The translations under genes were made by a program, and so were the position numbers. From Theristus sp. LFF4_11 (lineage: Eukaryota > Nematoda > Chromadorea > Monhysterida > Xyalidae), in NCBI GenBank assembly GCA_030248135.1, contig JASANC010002532.1, forward strand, positions 1 to 64,000: a stretch of DNA of 64,000 nucleotides. The letters are read 5' to 3'. Each line of letters opens with the position of its first letter. Position 1 is the first letter of the stretch. The notes under the pieces were generated by a model. The model saw only the letters and a program-made list of their open reading frames with translations, was not told where the DNA came from and did no database searches. Below are positions 48,301 to 61,995 of this stretch, in pieces.

Positions 48301-50616
48301 CTATTCTCTATTGGTTCAAAGAAGCTATTGTGAAATTATTTCCCAATCTAACCCGGAACGATGCACATACAAACCGGTGCAGCGCGTTTTCAGTGTGCAG
48401 TCGGCTGTTGCCGCCCACTACGGCGCGTTCGTGAGCGCAGTGCTGGAGCAATGTGTGCGTGGTGCCCACGTGCGACGCGTGCAGTGCCTGCGGCTGCTGC
48501 TCAGCTTGCAACCGCCTGTCCACCAGGCACCGGCCGTTTGCGACAAAATCATTCATCAACTCGTGTTCCTGATTGATAGCACGCTGGCTGCTTCTGGTTG
48601 GTGGTTGCTGAATTAGTTTTGTTGACATGAGCTGTTTGTTTTTTTGTGAGAGCACTGTTAAAAGGAGTTTTTTTGGTAATGTGCAAACGCGTTCAGGCGG
48701 CAAACACGACGATATTTCGCAATCTCTTTGTTGATTTTCAAAACTTTTGGCAGTGGAACTGATCGTTTTGCAGAAAACTCGCTGGAGGCGACCACGGAAC
48801 TGCAGTTGGCCGTCAGTTACGCGCGATCGTTCACGGACACGCAGCCGGCCTGTTGGCTGACGGCGTTCGTGCGCACGCTCGTCCAGACTGTGCTCACGGT
48901 CCGATGGAAGCGCTGTTTTGCCATCTTATTTATTGTCTTTTTTCGTTGTTTGCAGTATTCTGCCGTCTCGTCAGCATGAACTCCGAATGAAATTTCAATA
49001 GAATTCAATTTTCAAATCTAGTGATTTCCTTGCTTCAGCGACACACGACGCCCGAGACGACAGTGGATGCACGTGCGCAGCAACGCAGCGACGAGCACAG
49101 CTGCATGCTGCACGTGCAGAATGGCACGCAGCCGTCGCTCGCGGCACGTGGCTCGCTGGCGTCCTCGCTGATACACTCGGGCAGACTCGCGCGCGCACGA
49201 CCGCCGAACGTCGCAGCTGAGGACCAGGTTCGTTTCCGATTTGGAACACAGTTTCACAATTCTTTATTACGAATTGCTATCCGCCCGATTGATGGTCAGC
49301 GCCATATTGAACAACCGAATGAGGTTTTGCCTGATGCCAAATGAAAAAAACGGGAATTGTCATGTTACTGCAGCCGACACAAGCTGGGAAACTCGAATGG
49401 CTGTATTTCACGTCATCGTTGGATCGGTTCTGTCAACGTGCCAGTAATTCATCGAACAAAACCGAAACCACAGGTGACTCGATTGAGTACAGTGCGACAC
49501 ATTGCCGTGAGCTGGCAATCGCACTCACACAAACACTCTGCCCGTCTGCGATGGACGCACTGCTCAGGTGGCCTCCGTTCGGATACGACAACGTTGCCAG
49601 GTTGGTAAAGGACGTTTCCAGACATATCGCAAAGCGACGAATATTCGTATAACACAGACGTTTGTAATTCAGTCGTGAAAATTTTGTTGCACTCGGTAGA
49701 CACTGCAATTTGCAGTCGAAACAGCTATTCCTATCATGGTCTGCTGAACTTACTAGCACGCAGCCGTGCGAGGCTGCGCTTGCCGCCCTGGTGTACGCAT
49801 GTCTACCGAATATGTGAACGGCCATGTAAACCGCATGGCACCACACCGTGGCACGGGGCTAATCGCACTGCCATTTCAGTTACGTCTCGGTTGCGAAGCA
49901 CTTCTCGGCGACGCCCTACCTGTGGGATGTGCTGGCGCTGATCAGCGAGTGCTACCCGTGCCTGTGGCACTGCGCGCCTCTGATGAAGGCACTGCTCGGC
50001 TCCGTGATTGTGCACATACAAAGCAGCACCATGAAAACTGCCGTGCCATTGCCTGACACCGTCCTGAGCACGCTCGATCGATGGCTCCATCTGGCCATCA
50101 AGGTGATTTCGTGGCGTCATGTCAACCTTTATATTGCTACTTTTCCGTTTTTTACGGTGAACAGAACCTTTTTTTCAACTATCAATACTAAACTTAGTGT
50201 CAACTTTATGTAAACTTATCAAAACCAAGTTATCTTTCAGGCAGAAATGTTGCCGGATCGTTTCGAGCTGCTCATGGAAATTGTGCCACATGTAACGCAG
50301 CACGAGGCCTTTCTCATTCTCTCGGACGTCTGGCAGTACTTCCAAGTGAGTTTTGTGTTCAGTGCTACGTTTGTCTCTTATTTTCGATTTCCACCGCGTC
50401 TGTTTTTTACAGCGCATCTGTCCGTCCTCGACGCAGCTAGCCGCACAATTCGAGTATCTCCAGTTGAATCTGCCGTCCAAACTGGAGAAAATCGGTGCTG
50501 GTGACGCTGGAGCGGCACTGCACTCGTGCCACGCGCTGCTGCAGGCGAACATCGCAGCGTTCGGCAGGCTCTACCCAAAACTGTTTCCGTCGGTTGCCGC
50601 TGTCGAAACCCGATGA
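42334..50616 (+). CDS. INTS5: Integrator complex subunit 5
   Basis: A nineteen-exon model closes in phase to 1048 residues, close to the roughly 1000 residues of animal INTS5. Exons: 42334-42402, 42613-42773, 42888-42970, 45126-45223, 45392-45543, 45748-45837, 45998-46229, 46419-46536, 46709-46918, 47084-47369, 47534-47642, 47971-48233, 48394-48596, 48774-48898, 49039-49227, 49374-49600, 49880-50102, 50241-50345 and 50413-50616. The whole protein is helical-repeat-like. Matches to INTS5 that I recognise are ARPAVLEY near the N-terminus, LPETVVADLLSFGLSDF, RFELLMEIVPHVTQHEAF with WQYFQ, and ALLQANIAAFGRLYP near the C-terminus. INTS5 is a scaffold of the nuclear Integrator complex, which cleaves snRNA and paused Pol II transcripts. 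Intron 3 holds a 2-kb foldback element. The donor of exon 14 (GTCCGA) is weak. AATAAA is at 50759-50764. Confidence 0.88.
43006..45028. mobile_element. Foldback-type element with about 400-bp inverted arms
   Basis: The left arm (43006 to about 43420) and right arm (about 44630-45028) are near-perfect inverted complements. Both begin gtgcatagtggccaacg from the outside and continue through gggtgatccagaagttatga. The outer 190 bp of each arm are degenerate direct repeats of atagtggcca. The 1.2-kb centre is unique and contains runs of C. No transposase frame is seen. It lies wholly in INTS5 intron 3. I see no clear target-site duplication. Confidence 0.85.
43575..43650. repeat. Poly-C tracts with quadruplex/i-motif potential
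   Basis: Several runs of 5-11 C separated by short spacers (aaccccccccccacc, aacccccacccccac, aatccccccc) lie together in the centre of the foldback element, with another C-run group near 43865-43905. The G-rich complement could form a quadruplex. Confidence 0.7.
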
Positions 50617-50880
50617 TCCGCAGTGTCATCTGCGCACCGGTTGTCATTCAGTGCTGTTTTGAACGGGTAGTCTCTAGTCTCTTGTTCACATTTCAGTACT
50701 TGTTTCTTATGAGGGACTTTGTTTTTGTTTTGTGGTGCAAAATATATTTTTGCTTGCGAATAAAATTGAATTGTGACAATAACTTCTGGGTGTGGTTCGT
50801 TTTATTTAGTCGAAGTGTATTCGAATTTCGAGCATTGATTTCACTACTGCTTTCCATTTTATCTTTTTCGCGAAAAGTTT
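50617..50880. other. Short intergenic, INTS5 3' end
   Basis: Contains the INTS5 polyadenylation signal AATAAA (50759-50764). The following 110 bp lead directly into the aminotransferase gene. Confidence 0.6.
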
Positions 50881-53171
50881 ATGAAACGTGTCGCATTAAA
50901 GTCGCATGCTGCTGCCGTGTTTGATTCATTTGAGGGCAACGGTGACAACGGCTTTGCGCCGGTGAGCAGAACTTTGAACTGCAAGCGTTTCGGTGCCAGT
51001 TTTGCAGTGACACTTGAAATTTTCAACAATAGGAGCTTCTGTGAATGCTCTATTGCGATGAACAACATCCACTTTCCGTCACAACCAAGAGACTTGATTG
51101 AGTATTTTGAGTCGAAATCAACGGCCAACGTTGAGTACCAACTGAGCTATGGCATGCCTGGTGAAAGCGCATTGAAGCGAACAGCCGAGCTGATGCGCAA
51201 TGCAACTCAACAACGCATGGTCGAGCGGCTCTTTCGTTGAATGATTGTGCCAACCGTGTTTTTTGAAAACTTTGAAATTCGTTCTGAGACGCGATGGTGT
51301 CTGTTTTAATTCAGGACGAGGAGCTTTCGAGTGAATCGCGTGCCAACTTGCTGCAATACGGCCCACCTCAAGGGGACCCTCGATACTTGCGCGCACTCGC
51401 AAAGTTCCTCGAAACCGAATATGGTGATTCGGTTGACAGGTGTTTCTGCAACAAATGTAATTTTTTAAATCCACTGATAGCGGATTTCGGTCAAATCATA
51501 CCCGCTGTGGCAGCCATAGCCAAGCCAATAATAGTGTATGGTCTGTTTGTATGCCAGCACTGGTTTGACCGCCTGCTGTGACGTGTTTGTGTGGCCAATC
51601 AGTGAGTAGTGAATGTACGATGTGACTTTGCCTCAGCACTGACCTGGTGGCGACGGCTGGTGCCAGCAGTGGACTGGTGTATTTTCTGGTGTCCTTGTTC
51701 CCGCAGCGGTGCACTGTGTTCTGCGAAGAGCTCACCTACATGATTGCAGCTGATTTCCTCCAGAACATGCATTTCAACGTGGTGCCCGGTCAGTGTTATG
51801 TCGGTTAGAAACGCTTGATCTTTGACTTTGAACAACAACAATCATTGTTTTGTTGTTGCAGTGAAAATGGACGCCAATGACGGCATCAACATTGAAGATC
51901 TAGCGGAGCATTTGGCTGCCTTGCCCGAAACGGACACAACCAGCGATGGATGGCGTTCGGTAGTCTACTTGATTCCGACGTTTCACAATCCCACCGGAAT
52001 CAACACGTCGCCAGGCTTGTTTTGTGGCGTGTTTTTTAAGCTTTTTGGCACGGTCAATCACTGGCATTAAAAAAAATTTTCCAGAAAAGTGTACTAAAAT
52101 AGTGCAATTAGCCCGAAAACACCGTGTGGTCGTATTCTGTGATGACGTGTACAACTTGCTGAGCTATACTGACTCTGGGCCACCGAAACGATTGTTCGCT
52201 TATGACAAAAAGTTTGTTTTTGATTTGTTTTTTTCTCGTTACTGTTTGTTTCTCTGTCCAGTTCAGACGTATATTTTGGTTTTAGATCGGACTGCGACTA
52301 CAAAGGCAACGTGATCAGCAACGGCTCGTTTTCGAAGTATCTGTCGCCCGGACTACGACTGGGATGGATGGAACTGCCAGCGTGGTTTCGTTCGAAATAC
52401 TGGAATGACAGGTGCGCGTTCGGTCGAACATCCCAAATTTTCAACGTTTATTCTCAACTGAATGACTTTTTGCAGCAGTCTGATTCAGTCGGGTGGCTGT
52501 TTGAACGCATACACGGCGGGCGTGGTCGCACGGGCACTCGACGATGGCTGTGTTCAGCAGTGTTTGCAAAGCAGCACACATGAATACAAGGTGTGCTGAA
52601 CAACAACAACGCTTTAAAAAGCAAACTGTCAAACACTGAAGGTACATATTCTTTTTTTCGTTATCATAAAGATGCGAATGCAAACGGCATTGAATGTGCT
52701 CGCAAATCGTTTGCCCAAACAGTGCACTTACGAAATTCCCACGGTGTGTCATGCATTTTCTTTTTTTTCGTTTTTTTATTTTTATTGATTTCAATTGCAA
52801 GTTAATGCGACCTTTTGCAGGGCGGCTTTTTCATTTGGATAAATCTGCCTAAAGCAGTGTCTGCAAACGGCGTATTGCAGCATTGCTTGAGAAAGTACAA
52901 CACTGGGTTCATGCTTGGACCGCGGTACGTTGTTTGAAATGTGCGTATTGAATTTCAAAATATCAGTCAAAGTCAAGGCATTCAGTCAAACCTTAGCGTC
53001 AACTCGTTTTGTTGTAGATTCACGCCCGATCGCGTTGCTGCCGAAACCAGATTTGGACACTGTCTGCGAATCAGCATTTCGTATCTTCCAACTGAGAAGC
53101 TTGAGATAGCTGTCAACAATGTTTGCTCTGCGGTCGATGATGTTTTGAGTGGCAAACCAACGATATCATAA
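50881..53171 (+). CDS. PLP-dependent aminotransferase, class I/II fold
   Basis: Ten exons: 50881-51219, 51315-51439, 51637-51788, 51862-52014, 52085-52211, 52286-52411, 52476-52590, 52672-52743, 52821-52924 and 53018-53171. Phases close to 488 residues. Fold-type I marks in order: [14 protein letters not shown], the cofactor-ring region [14 protein letters not shown], the aspartate/tyrosine motif CDDVYN (about 276-280), the Schiff-base lysine in [12 protein letters not shown] (Lys316), the arginine of GLRLGW, the GGFFIWI strand and a C-terminal arginine in HCLRISIS. The arrangement resembles the 2-aminoadipate/YER152C-like group, but substrate cannot be read from sequence. No targeting signal is evident. 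The start is uncertain: Met at 50881 or 51059; the first 60 residues do not look conserved. The intron at 52015-52084 begins with GC. Confidence 0.85.
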
Positions 53172-53709
53172 CCTATCTTTGCTTTACTTTATCCGTGTCT
53201 ACTCACGTTATTGCTTGTTTGCTTCAATGAATTTGCTCAAATTATATTTGTTTTTTGAAAGTTGAGAACAGAGAGTAAATTGGATCACCACCATGTCGTA
53301 ATTCCACATTTTATGGTCAACATGTGGAATGCTTTTTGAATGATTTTGTTCTGTTGCTTGGCGGCAGGGCAAATGGCACGCGACACGGTGCCCTATTTTC
53401 GTTTTTGATTGAATAATGAATGTGTTTTTTTCAAATCCTTTCCGCTCTCCCCGGGTTGGGGTGGGTTGGGTTTTTTTCCTTCTTTTCTTTCAAGCCACTG
53501 TTAATAATTTTTGACAAAAAAGGTCAGTTGTGGTGTAGGGGTGGTACTCGTAATATTCAGCGTTGTGAATCGAACTCGCAGTGATTCTGGTTTCTCCGAT
53601 TTCTCCGACCTTTCAGGAATTGAAGGTTTTAAACTGTGGTGAGCTTGCTTCTCAGTCGATTCCATTGTTGCCGTCGAATCAAAGAGCAACAGGCGAGTGG
53701 GTGTGTGCG
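53172..53709. other. Intergenic, aminotransferase to NDOR1
   Basis: Nothing coding is supported. Around 53523-53580 a stretch with gtggtgtagggg and gaatcgaactc faintly recalls tRNA boxes, but does not fold as a tRNA. The NDOR1 leader or promoter must lie here. Confidence 0.4.
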
Positions 53710-56405
<2,696 letters not shown>

Positions 56406-57308
56406 GCGTTGCCTTAGGTGAACTGTCCATTTGCTTGCCAGTGAGAAGAAACTATTCGTAGGTTCATTCAGTAAAAAATTAACGAGGGCGTTGTTGTTTG
56501 ATTGTTTTTTTGATCCAGTCGGTCCAGCTCTGATTCTCGATTGTGATCTTGTTTAAAGTGTTTTGTAATTCAGCTTTAGCTCAGCTTTCCGTCTTTGAAA
56601 TTAGTGGGTATGGACGAGCTTTCAATCTTCGGTTATAGCTTGGTTTTGTTATAGTTATGCAGAAGAACTCTAAATTATATGGAATCAGCTGATTGGTTGG
56701 TGATAATCTTATGCATGCTTTTTATGTGCGCAGGCGGAGTCTGTCCTCTGCACAGAATGCATGCATGATGCACCAACCAATGAGAGGATTGTGTATAATT
56801 TGAAGTTCAGCTGTTCTGGGTAAACAATCGTTGCTTGATTTTTGTTTGTTGAGTTGAATTGTTGTTGTTGGTGTTGTTGTGCAATTCGCTTTGAAATCGT
56901 TTCAATAACTTTGAAATACAGTCAGCGAGCAGTATTTCTTTCGCCACTTGTGGTCCTCCTGTTTGTTTTGGTCAACATTGAATTTTCTTGCAACATCTTG
57001 TGATTCACATGATGAAGCGTCGCCATATAAATGATTTTTTCAACAATCAACTTGCTCATATTGAATGAATAGATTGATCCTGTTGGACAAATAAAATATG
57101 ACGATGTCTATGAAGTCTATAAGTCTCTGTTGTTGCTGTTCATTCCAAGCTGTTGGCGCACAGCACAACGCCATTGTTATTTTATTGTTATGTTCATATT
57201 TAGTGATCCGCGTTCTTTGATGTACACGGAGTTTTGATTGTCGCTCAGTTTTTCGTGCCGCCTTCAAACTGCGTTGGAGCGACTGCGAGGATTGGCTGGA
57301 ACAGCGAA
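56406..57308. other. Intergenic, NDOR1 to UBR7, with a degenerate MITE
   Basis: At about 56660-56820 is an older relative of the CAGTC MITE: aactctaaattatatggaatcagctg at the left and caaccaatgagagg...ttcagctgttct at the right form its inverted arms. The remainder is T-rich with no exon and presumably holds the UBR7 promoter. Confidence 0.5.
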
Positions 57309-60300
57309 ATGGCGGAACCAAACGATACGTCTGGTTTAAATGAGAAGACTGCGGAGAACAAGGAAAATTGTTGGTGTTAGAAAATACTCTTGGGTTTTTT
57401 TATTTGTTTCATGGTTGTTGAACACCATGGTTTAGAGTTCTGACTGCAAAGAGCGCGATTGTCTTTTCGTCTATTTCATTTCAGTAAATAATGTGGCTCC
57501 AGTGCAAACCGATCCCGGTGCACCAATGGGCGTCAACGAAGCCGACTCCGACTCAGAAGACGACGTTGAAGGACTGGAAGCGGAGGCAATTGCTGTGCTC
57601 GGTGCAGAGGAGGAAGATGTGTGCACCTATGACGAGGTACAGCACGCACGTGTAGGTGTTGCGCTGACACAGCACATCTGTGCCATCCATCACGTGTCCA
57701 CGGGCTGTGCTGTTTTGTGAAGCAACACGTTCTTCACACAGCAAAATGGCAGTTGCTCGCGGTGCCACGGACGGTTTATCAAACACAAACACTGCAAAAA
57801 ACAGACTGAATCGTGCAGCAGAGCACACGAAAGCAGCAGTTTCGCAGGGTTACCGTGCCCGCCAGCCGCTGTACGCGTGTCGCTCGTGTTCGCGTGAATC
57901 AGGCAAGCGCATCGGCGTCTGCCTCGGCTGCTCGCTCGAGTGCCACGACGGGCACGACCAGGTGGAGTTGTACACGAAGCGGCGCTTCAAGTGCGACTGC
58001 GGCAATCGGCGGTGCCCGCCGACGCTCAAGTGCAAATACTATGAGGTGGGTGCACTGTAATAATTGGGTTTGTGTGTTACGAGAAGAGACGAGTTGGCCA
58101 GAGATACAAACCGAGACGGAACGCGTCTTGATGTGACTGACACTGATTGGCAGCCTTTGTTTTACAAATTTGTGTGCTTGACATCTGTGAGTAATAATGG
58201 TCAGTATCAATTCACCAAGCTCACCGTCAGTGCCATCTCGCAGAAAAAGCAACCGGAGAACGTCGACAACTCGTACAACCACAACTTTGACGGGCTCTAT
58301 TGCACGTGCGAACGGCCGTATCCCGATCCGGAATCGGACGTGAAAGACGCGATGGTGCAGTGCTGCGTCTGTGAGGACTGGTTCCATACACGGGTACGTC
58401 AGGGGGTGGGGGTGGGGTCTGGCTGAGTTGGCATCAAACCCGTGCCACAGGGCTACATTTTTGAGATCGAAGCACGCACAAGAATAGCTCGCGCGTTGCC
58501 GTCGTAAATTGAGTTTGTGAGGGCGTGCGCATCGCGCCGCATTCTTGCACACCGTCGCGCGGGTCTCGCACTGAATTTTTAAAATTTATTTGCTCAGACA
58601 GCTTTATCGTTCCAATCTGCTGGACTAAACTAGCGGAGCAAATCGAATGCAGCCTAATCGTGCACCAATGAATGCTGCGTTGTTGCAGCACCTGACCGCT
58701 GCGCAAGTGGTGATCGACATTCCCGAGGCCGCTGAGGAGCTGACATGCGCGCAGTGTCTGCATGCGTTGCCGTTCCTGCGGCGTTACGCGCTGCAGTACG
58801 CAGAGACGCAGCAGACGTCCGCCAATCATCAGCCAGGCCAGCAACACGATGACCAACAACAGCCGGCCGCGAAACGAAGCAGAACGGAAAACGGTGAAAC
58901 GGCTGAGTCAGCAGTGGTGAATGGTGATGCACAAGCGCAACAGGCAACATCGAGTGCGAGTTGTGCGCTGGACGCTTTGCCGCCGCTGCCGGCCGACGAC
59001 ACGAAAGACGCCGTGTTCTGGCAGGCTGACTGGCGCACGAAGTTGTGCCGCTGCAACGCGTGTCTGGTGCGTTGTGCGTTTCAAACGGATGCCGACAAGA
59101 AACACGAACTGTTTCGAAAGAAAATGCATCTGAAACATGCCCGTCGTACGGCGGTGTGGTGGAACGTGCTGAATCTGTCAAAAATCTCCGCAATGTGCGC
59201 TCGTCACCGCATGGCGACATGGCGACATTTTTTATGTTCCACCAGTCACCACCAAGCGTCGCACGGCTTGTCGTAGATCAGTGTTTGCGTGTTTCACCCA
59301 ATTACAATTGCAGCGTATGTACGAGCGTCTTGAATGCGACTATTTGTTGGATGATGACGATCCGGTGACAGCCTACGAGCAGAAGGCGAAGGCGAAACAG
59401 GCCGAGAAGACGCCCGAAAGCAACGGTGCTGCTGGTGGTGCGTTCGATTCGGAGTCGTTCATGGGCAGTGTGCTCGCGCACATGCAGAGCAACGGCATGC
59501 CGAAACACGTGCAGACTGAGATGTTGCATGGTTCGTTGATATGCAAGCTGCTTATGCTCATCATGAATTGGCAAGAACATTTAAAAACTGCACTATTGAT
59601 TTAAAAGTCACCTGTTTTTTCGCAAAATACAATGAACGGAGCACGCGAAAAAGAGAGAAAGGGATGGAGTTGCAAGAAAAGTAGTGGATCGCAAACAATT
59701 TTTTACCAAACCCAATATGTACATTCTTCTTGTTGTGTGATTCAAAGTTTCTCATGCTCTGTATTCTGCGAAAGCAGTGTCAGGTTTAAAGAAACATACT
59801 TTACCAAAAATTGGTGTAATCTATCGAGCTGGTGTTTTGATGCATAGGTGAGCCAAAAAAGGTTCCAACTTTAAAATGCTCTCACTGGCTTGTGCTGAGA
59901 TGTTTTGAGCTTAAAATTGAAACAGTACCAGAACACTTTAGGAGATTTTTTCTGACCAATTTTTTTCTGGGTATATCGTCTCTATCACTCATTACAGCAG
60001 AATAACTGGAAAACATGAAAATCACAAATGTTGTGAAATGCAAACGGTTGATTTAGCTGTAACAAATACCAAATGATGAACGTTGGTGACAACCCGAGTG
60101 TCCACAACACAAAAAAAGACGAAAAAAGCAATGTAGCGTGAAAATGCCGAATCGCATTCGAGCAGTTTTTGATACTTCTGATGTTTCACTTCGAGTCTGA
60201 GTGTGCGTGAGCAGTTCCACTCAGAACAGATGCGACTTTATCGTTTCAAATGCAAATTGTGTTTCTTTTTTCAATTCCAACAATTTGCCACTCTGACTTT

Positions 60301-60728
60301 TTCACCACAGCAGTCTAATTATTTTCTGCAGTTAAAAATCCAGATTATCGATGAACAATATTTTTGTGTCAAAAATTTCTATTTTTTAAATAACACTGTT
60401 AAACTGAACTATAACGTGTAAACCAATTAAAATATAGATCAGAAAAAAACTTCCTGAAATGTTCTAACAGTGTTCCAAATTTTATGTCATAAGGTCTCAG
60501 CACAAACCAGTGAGAGCATTTTGAAGTTGGAACCTTTTTTTGGCTCACCCTGTATTTACCTCATTTTCAGAGATCAACTCACTGAAAGCTGACATGCGTG
60601 CATTCCTCCGTGAGGCCGCCGATAAAAACCAAGAGGTCACCAAAGAAGACATCGAGCGTTTCTTCGAGCAACGCCGAGCGAAACATCCGGGATTCGCCAA
60701 CATGCCACCGGATTCATGCCACTTTTGA
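57309..60728 (+). CDS. UBR7: UBR7-type E3 ligase (UBR box plus PHD finger)
   Basis: Seven exons: 57309-57369, 57485-57636, 57848-58045, 58244-58393, 58689-59066, 59314-59530 and 60571-60728. All phases close to 437 residues (human UBR7 is about 425). After an acidic N-terminus (EADSDSEDDVEG) comes the UBR zinc box at about 66-135 (YACRSCSRE, CLGCSLECHDGHD, CDCGNRRCPP, LKCKYYE). Then follows the PHD-like finger at about 150-215 (LYCTCERPYPDPE, QCCVCEDWFHTRH, CAQC). A Gln/Asn-rich spacer with a KRSR patch precedes the conserved WRTKLCRCNACL, YLLDDDDPVTAYE and the C-terminal helix (EINSLKADMRAFL, VTKEDIERFF). UBR7 is a nuclear ubiquitin ligase reported to act on histone H2B. The last intron is filled by a mariner-type MITE ending 18 bp before the final exon. 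Confidence 0.95.
59847..60552. mobile_element. Mariner-type MITE (CAGGGTGAGCC family)
   Basis: The right end reads ...aggaacc-type sequence ending ggctcaccctg followed by TA. The left end starts taggtgagccaaaaaaggttcc, so it has lost the terminal CAG. The arms match over about 65 bp (ggttccaactt, atgctctcactgg, tgctgaga) and are related to the ends of the element at 18844-19745. No transposase frame remains. Confidence 0.8.
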
Positions 60729-61018
60729 GCTTGCAATGTCATGTTAGTAGTTTTTTGGTGTCTCAATTGTGAACACACAAAACACTGAAAATTTGACAAC
60801 AAATTTATATAGAAATTCCTTAAAGAGGAGGGGTCGGCTAATAGGTTAATTATGTTTCTTAGTTTTTTTAACTTTAGTCAAGCTGTTCGAACTTTTCTCC
60901 GACTTCCACACCAACGAATGTAATGGAAAGGACGAAAAATCGGATCGCTCATAATAATGTGGCATAAACAATTTAGCCAAATGATAGAGCTACGCCTACG
61001 TTGATGCTTGTATTCTGC
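60729..61018. other. Short intergenic between convergent genes
   Basis: The stretch separates the UBR7 stop codon from the convergent minus-strand frame. No feature is recognised. Confidence 0.5.
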
Positions 61019-61805
61019 TCATTGCTGTGCTACAGGTGTGTTGTTGGATTCGTGTTTGTTCACTTGATTCACTTCATTGTCAACTATCTCGTCCTTTGTG
61101 CAGCCAGACACGTTGATTGCAGTTTCACCACTTTCGTTTTCCACTGTGCCCGCATTGTTGATTGTTATCGACCTGTTCAGCTTCGTTGACTTTCGTCGTT
61201 TCCTAGTGGATCGCCTCGGCTCGTGCGCAATTCGCTGTTGCTGCGCCTGTTGTAGCTGTTTGACCATCAAATGGTGAGGCTCCACAACGGACACGACAGC
61301 ACAGTGCTCGCTCAGCTTTACTGCACAACTGCGGTTGTGCCTCCTGCTGCGTCGGATTGAACGTGCCGCTCCTAAGAACAAGATACGAACGAATTCTCAA
61401 CAGTTTGCTTGAAGTTCAATCGATTGTTTTTTCGCCTCGCACAACCACCACCAGTCATCACGACTTGCTGCTGGCACTGAATGCACCAGGAATGGCTGGC
61501 TTCGTTCAGTGGATCGCAACGGCAATGTAAACAACAGTGAACCAGTTAATCAGTGTTACCAAACCGCTAGCCCGGGATTATCATGGGAGCAAATCCAAAC
61601 AAGACCAGGGCAATTTCAGTTTTGTTTGCTGACCGAAGCATTTGCCAGCGACTGACGCACATCGTCGCACGTGTCCTTCCTGGTGCGCGGTGGTGGCCAG
61701 CTGCGTGCTTTCGGTGTCGTCAGCCTTGCATGCGGCTGCTTCATGCAAACGCATTTGTTGGCGCCGCCACAGACGACGCAGTTGTTCTTCGTACCCTGCT
61801 TGTTT
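61019..61805 (-). CDS. Unrecognised Cys-rich and basic protein (partial model)
   Basis: Three minus-strand segments look coding by composition. At about 61785-61630 a frame with high GC at third positions carries CVVCGGANKCVC, a zinc-knuckle-like cysteine cluster. At about 61530-61450 a frame carries CRCDP...SWCIQC. The segment 61371-61019, after a good acceptor, is very basic (RSIRRSRRHNR, RRSTRKRRKSTK) and ends in a polar tail at the stop codon 61021-61019. A 76-nt intron (donor after MTGG) would join the last two in phase. I could not settle the first exon or the start codon. It may be a small nuclear zinc-binding protein; no family was recognised. The region could also hold parts of two genes. 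Confidence 0.35.
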
Positions 61806-61995
61806 CATGTTCTCGGCAGCATTCAGTTGATAACGTTAGTGATATGGTTCATCATCATATGATATAGAGACATCAGGGTTTGGCTAAAAGCGTTTTCTGC
61901 AGATGTGAGTTTGGTTCCGTTTGGTTTTTCGGTTTCGATATTGGTGTCCGTCGCACCGACGAGCACAGAGGCATTTTTGTACGCTGGCACGTTTT

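Noticed and set aside
50960..51007. 46-nt intron in the first aminotransferase exon
   Set aside because: GTGAGC and TTTTGCAG borders are present, but removal would bring a stop codon into frame immediately; the unspliced frame stays open.
53523..53580. tRNA gene
   Set aside because: Faint A- and B-box resemblance only; no acceptor or anticodon stem can be drawn and the T-loop consensus GGTTCGA is missing.
61583..61867. Plus-strand frames opposite the Cys-rich segment
   Set aside because: They show no domain and their codon bias is poorer than the minus-strand frame.
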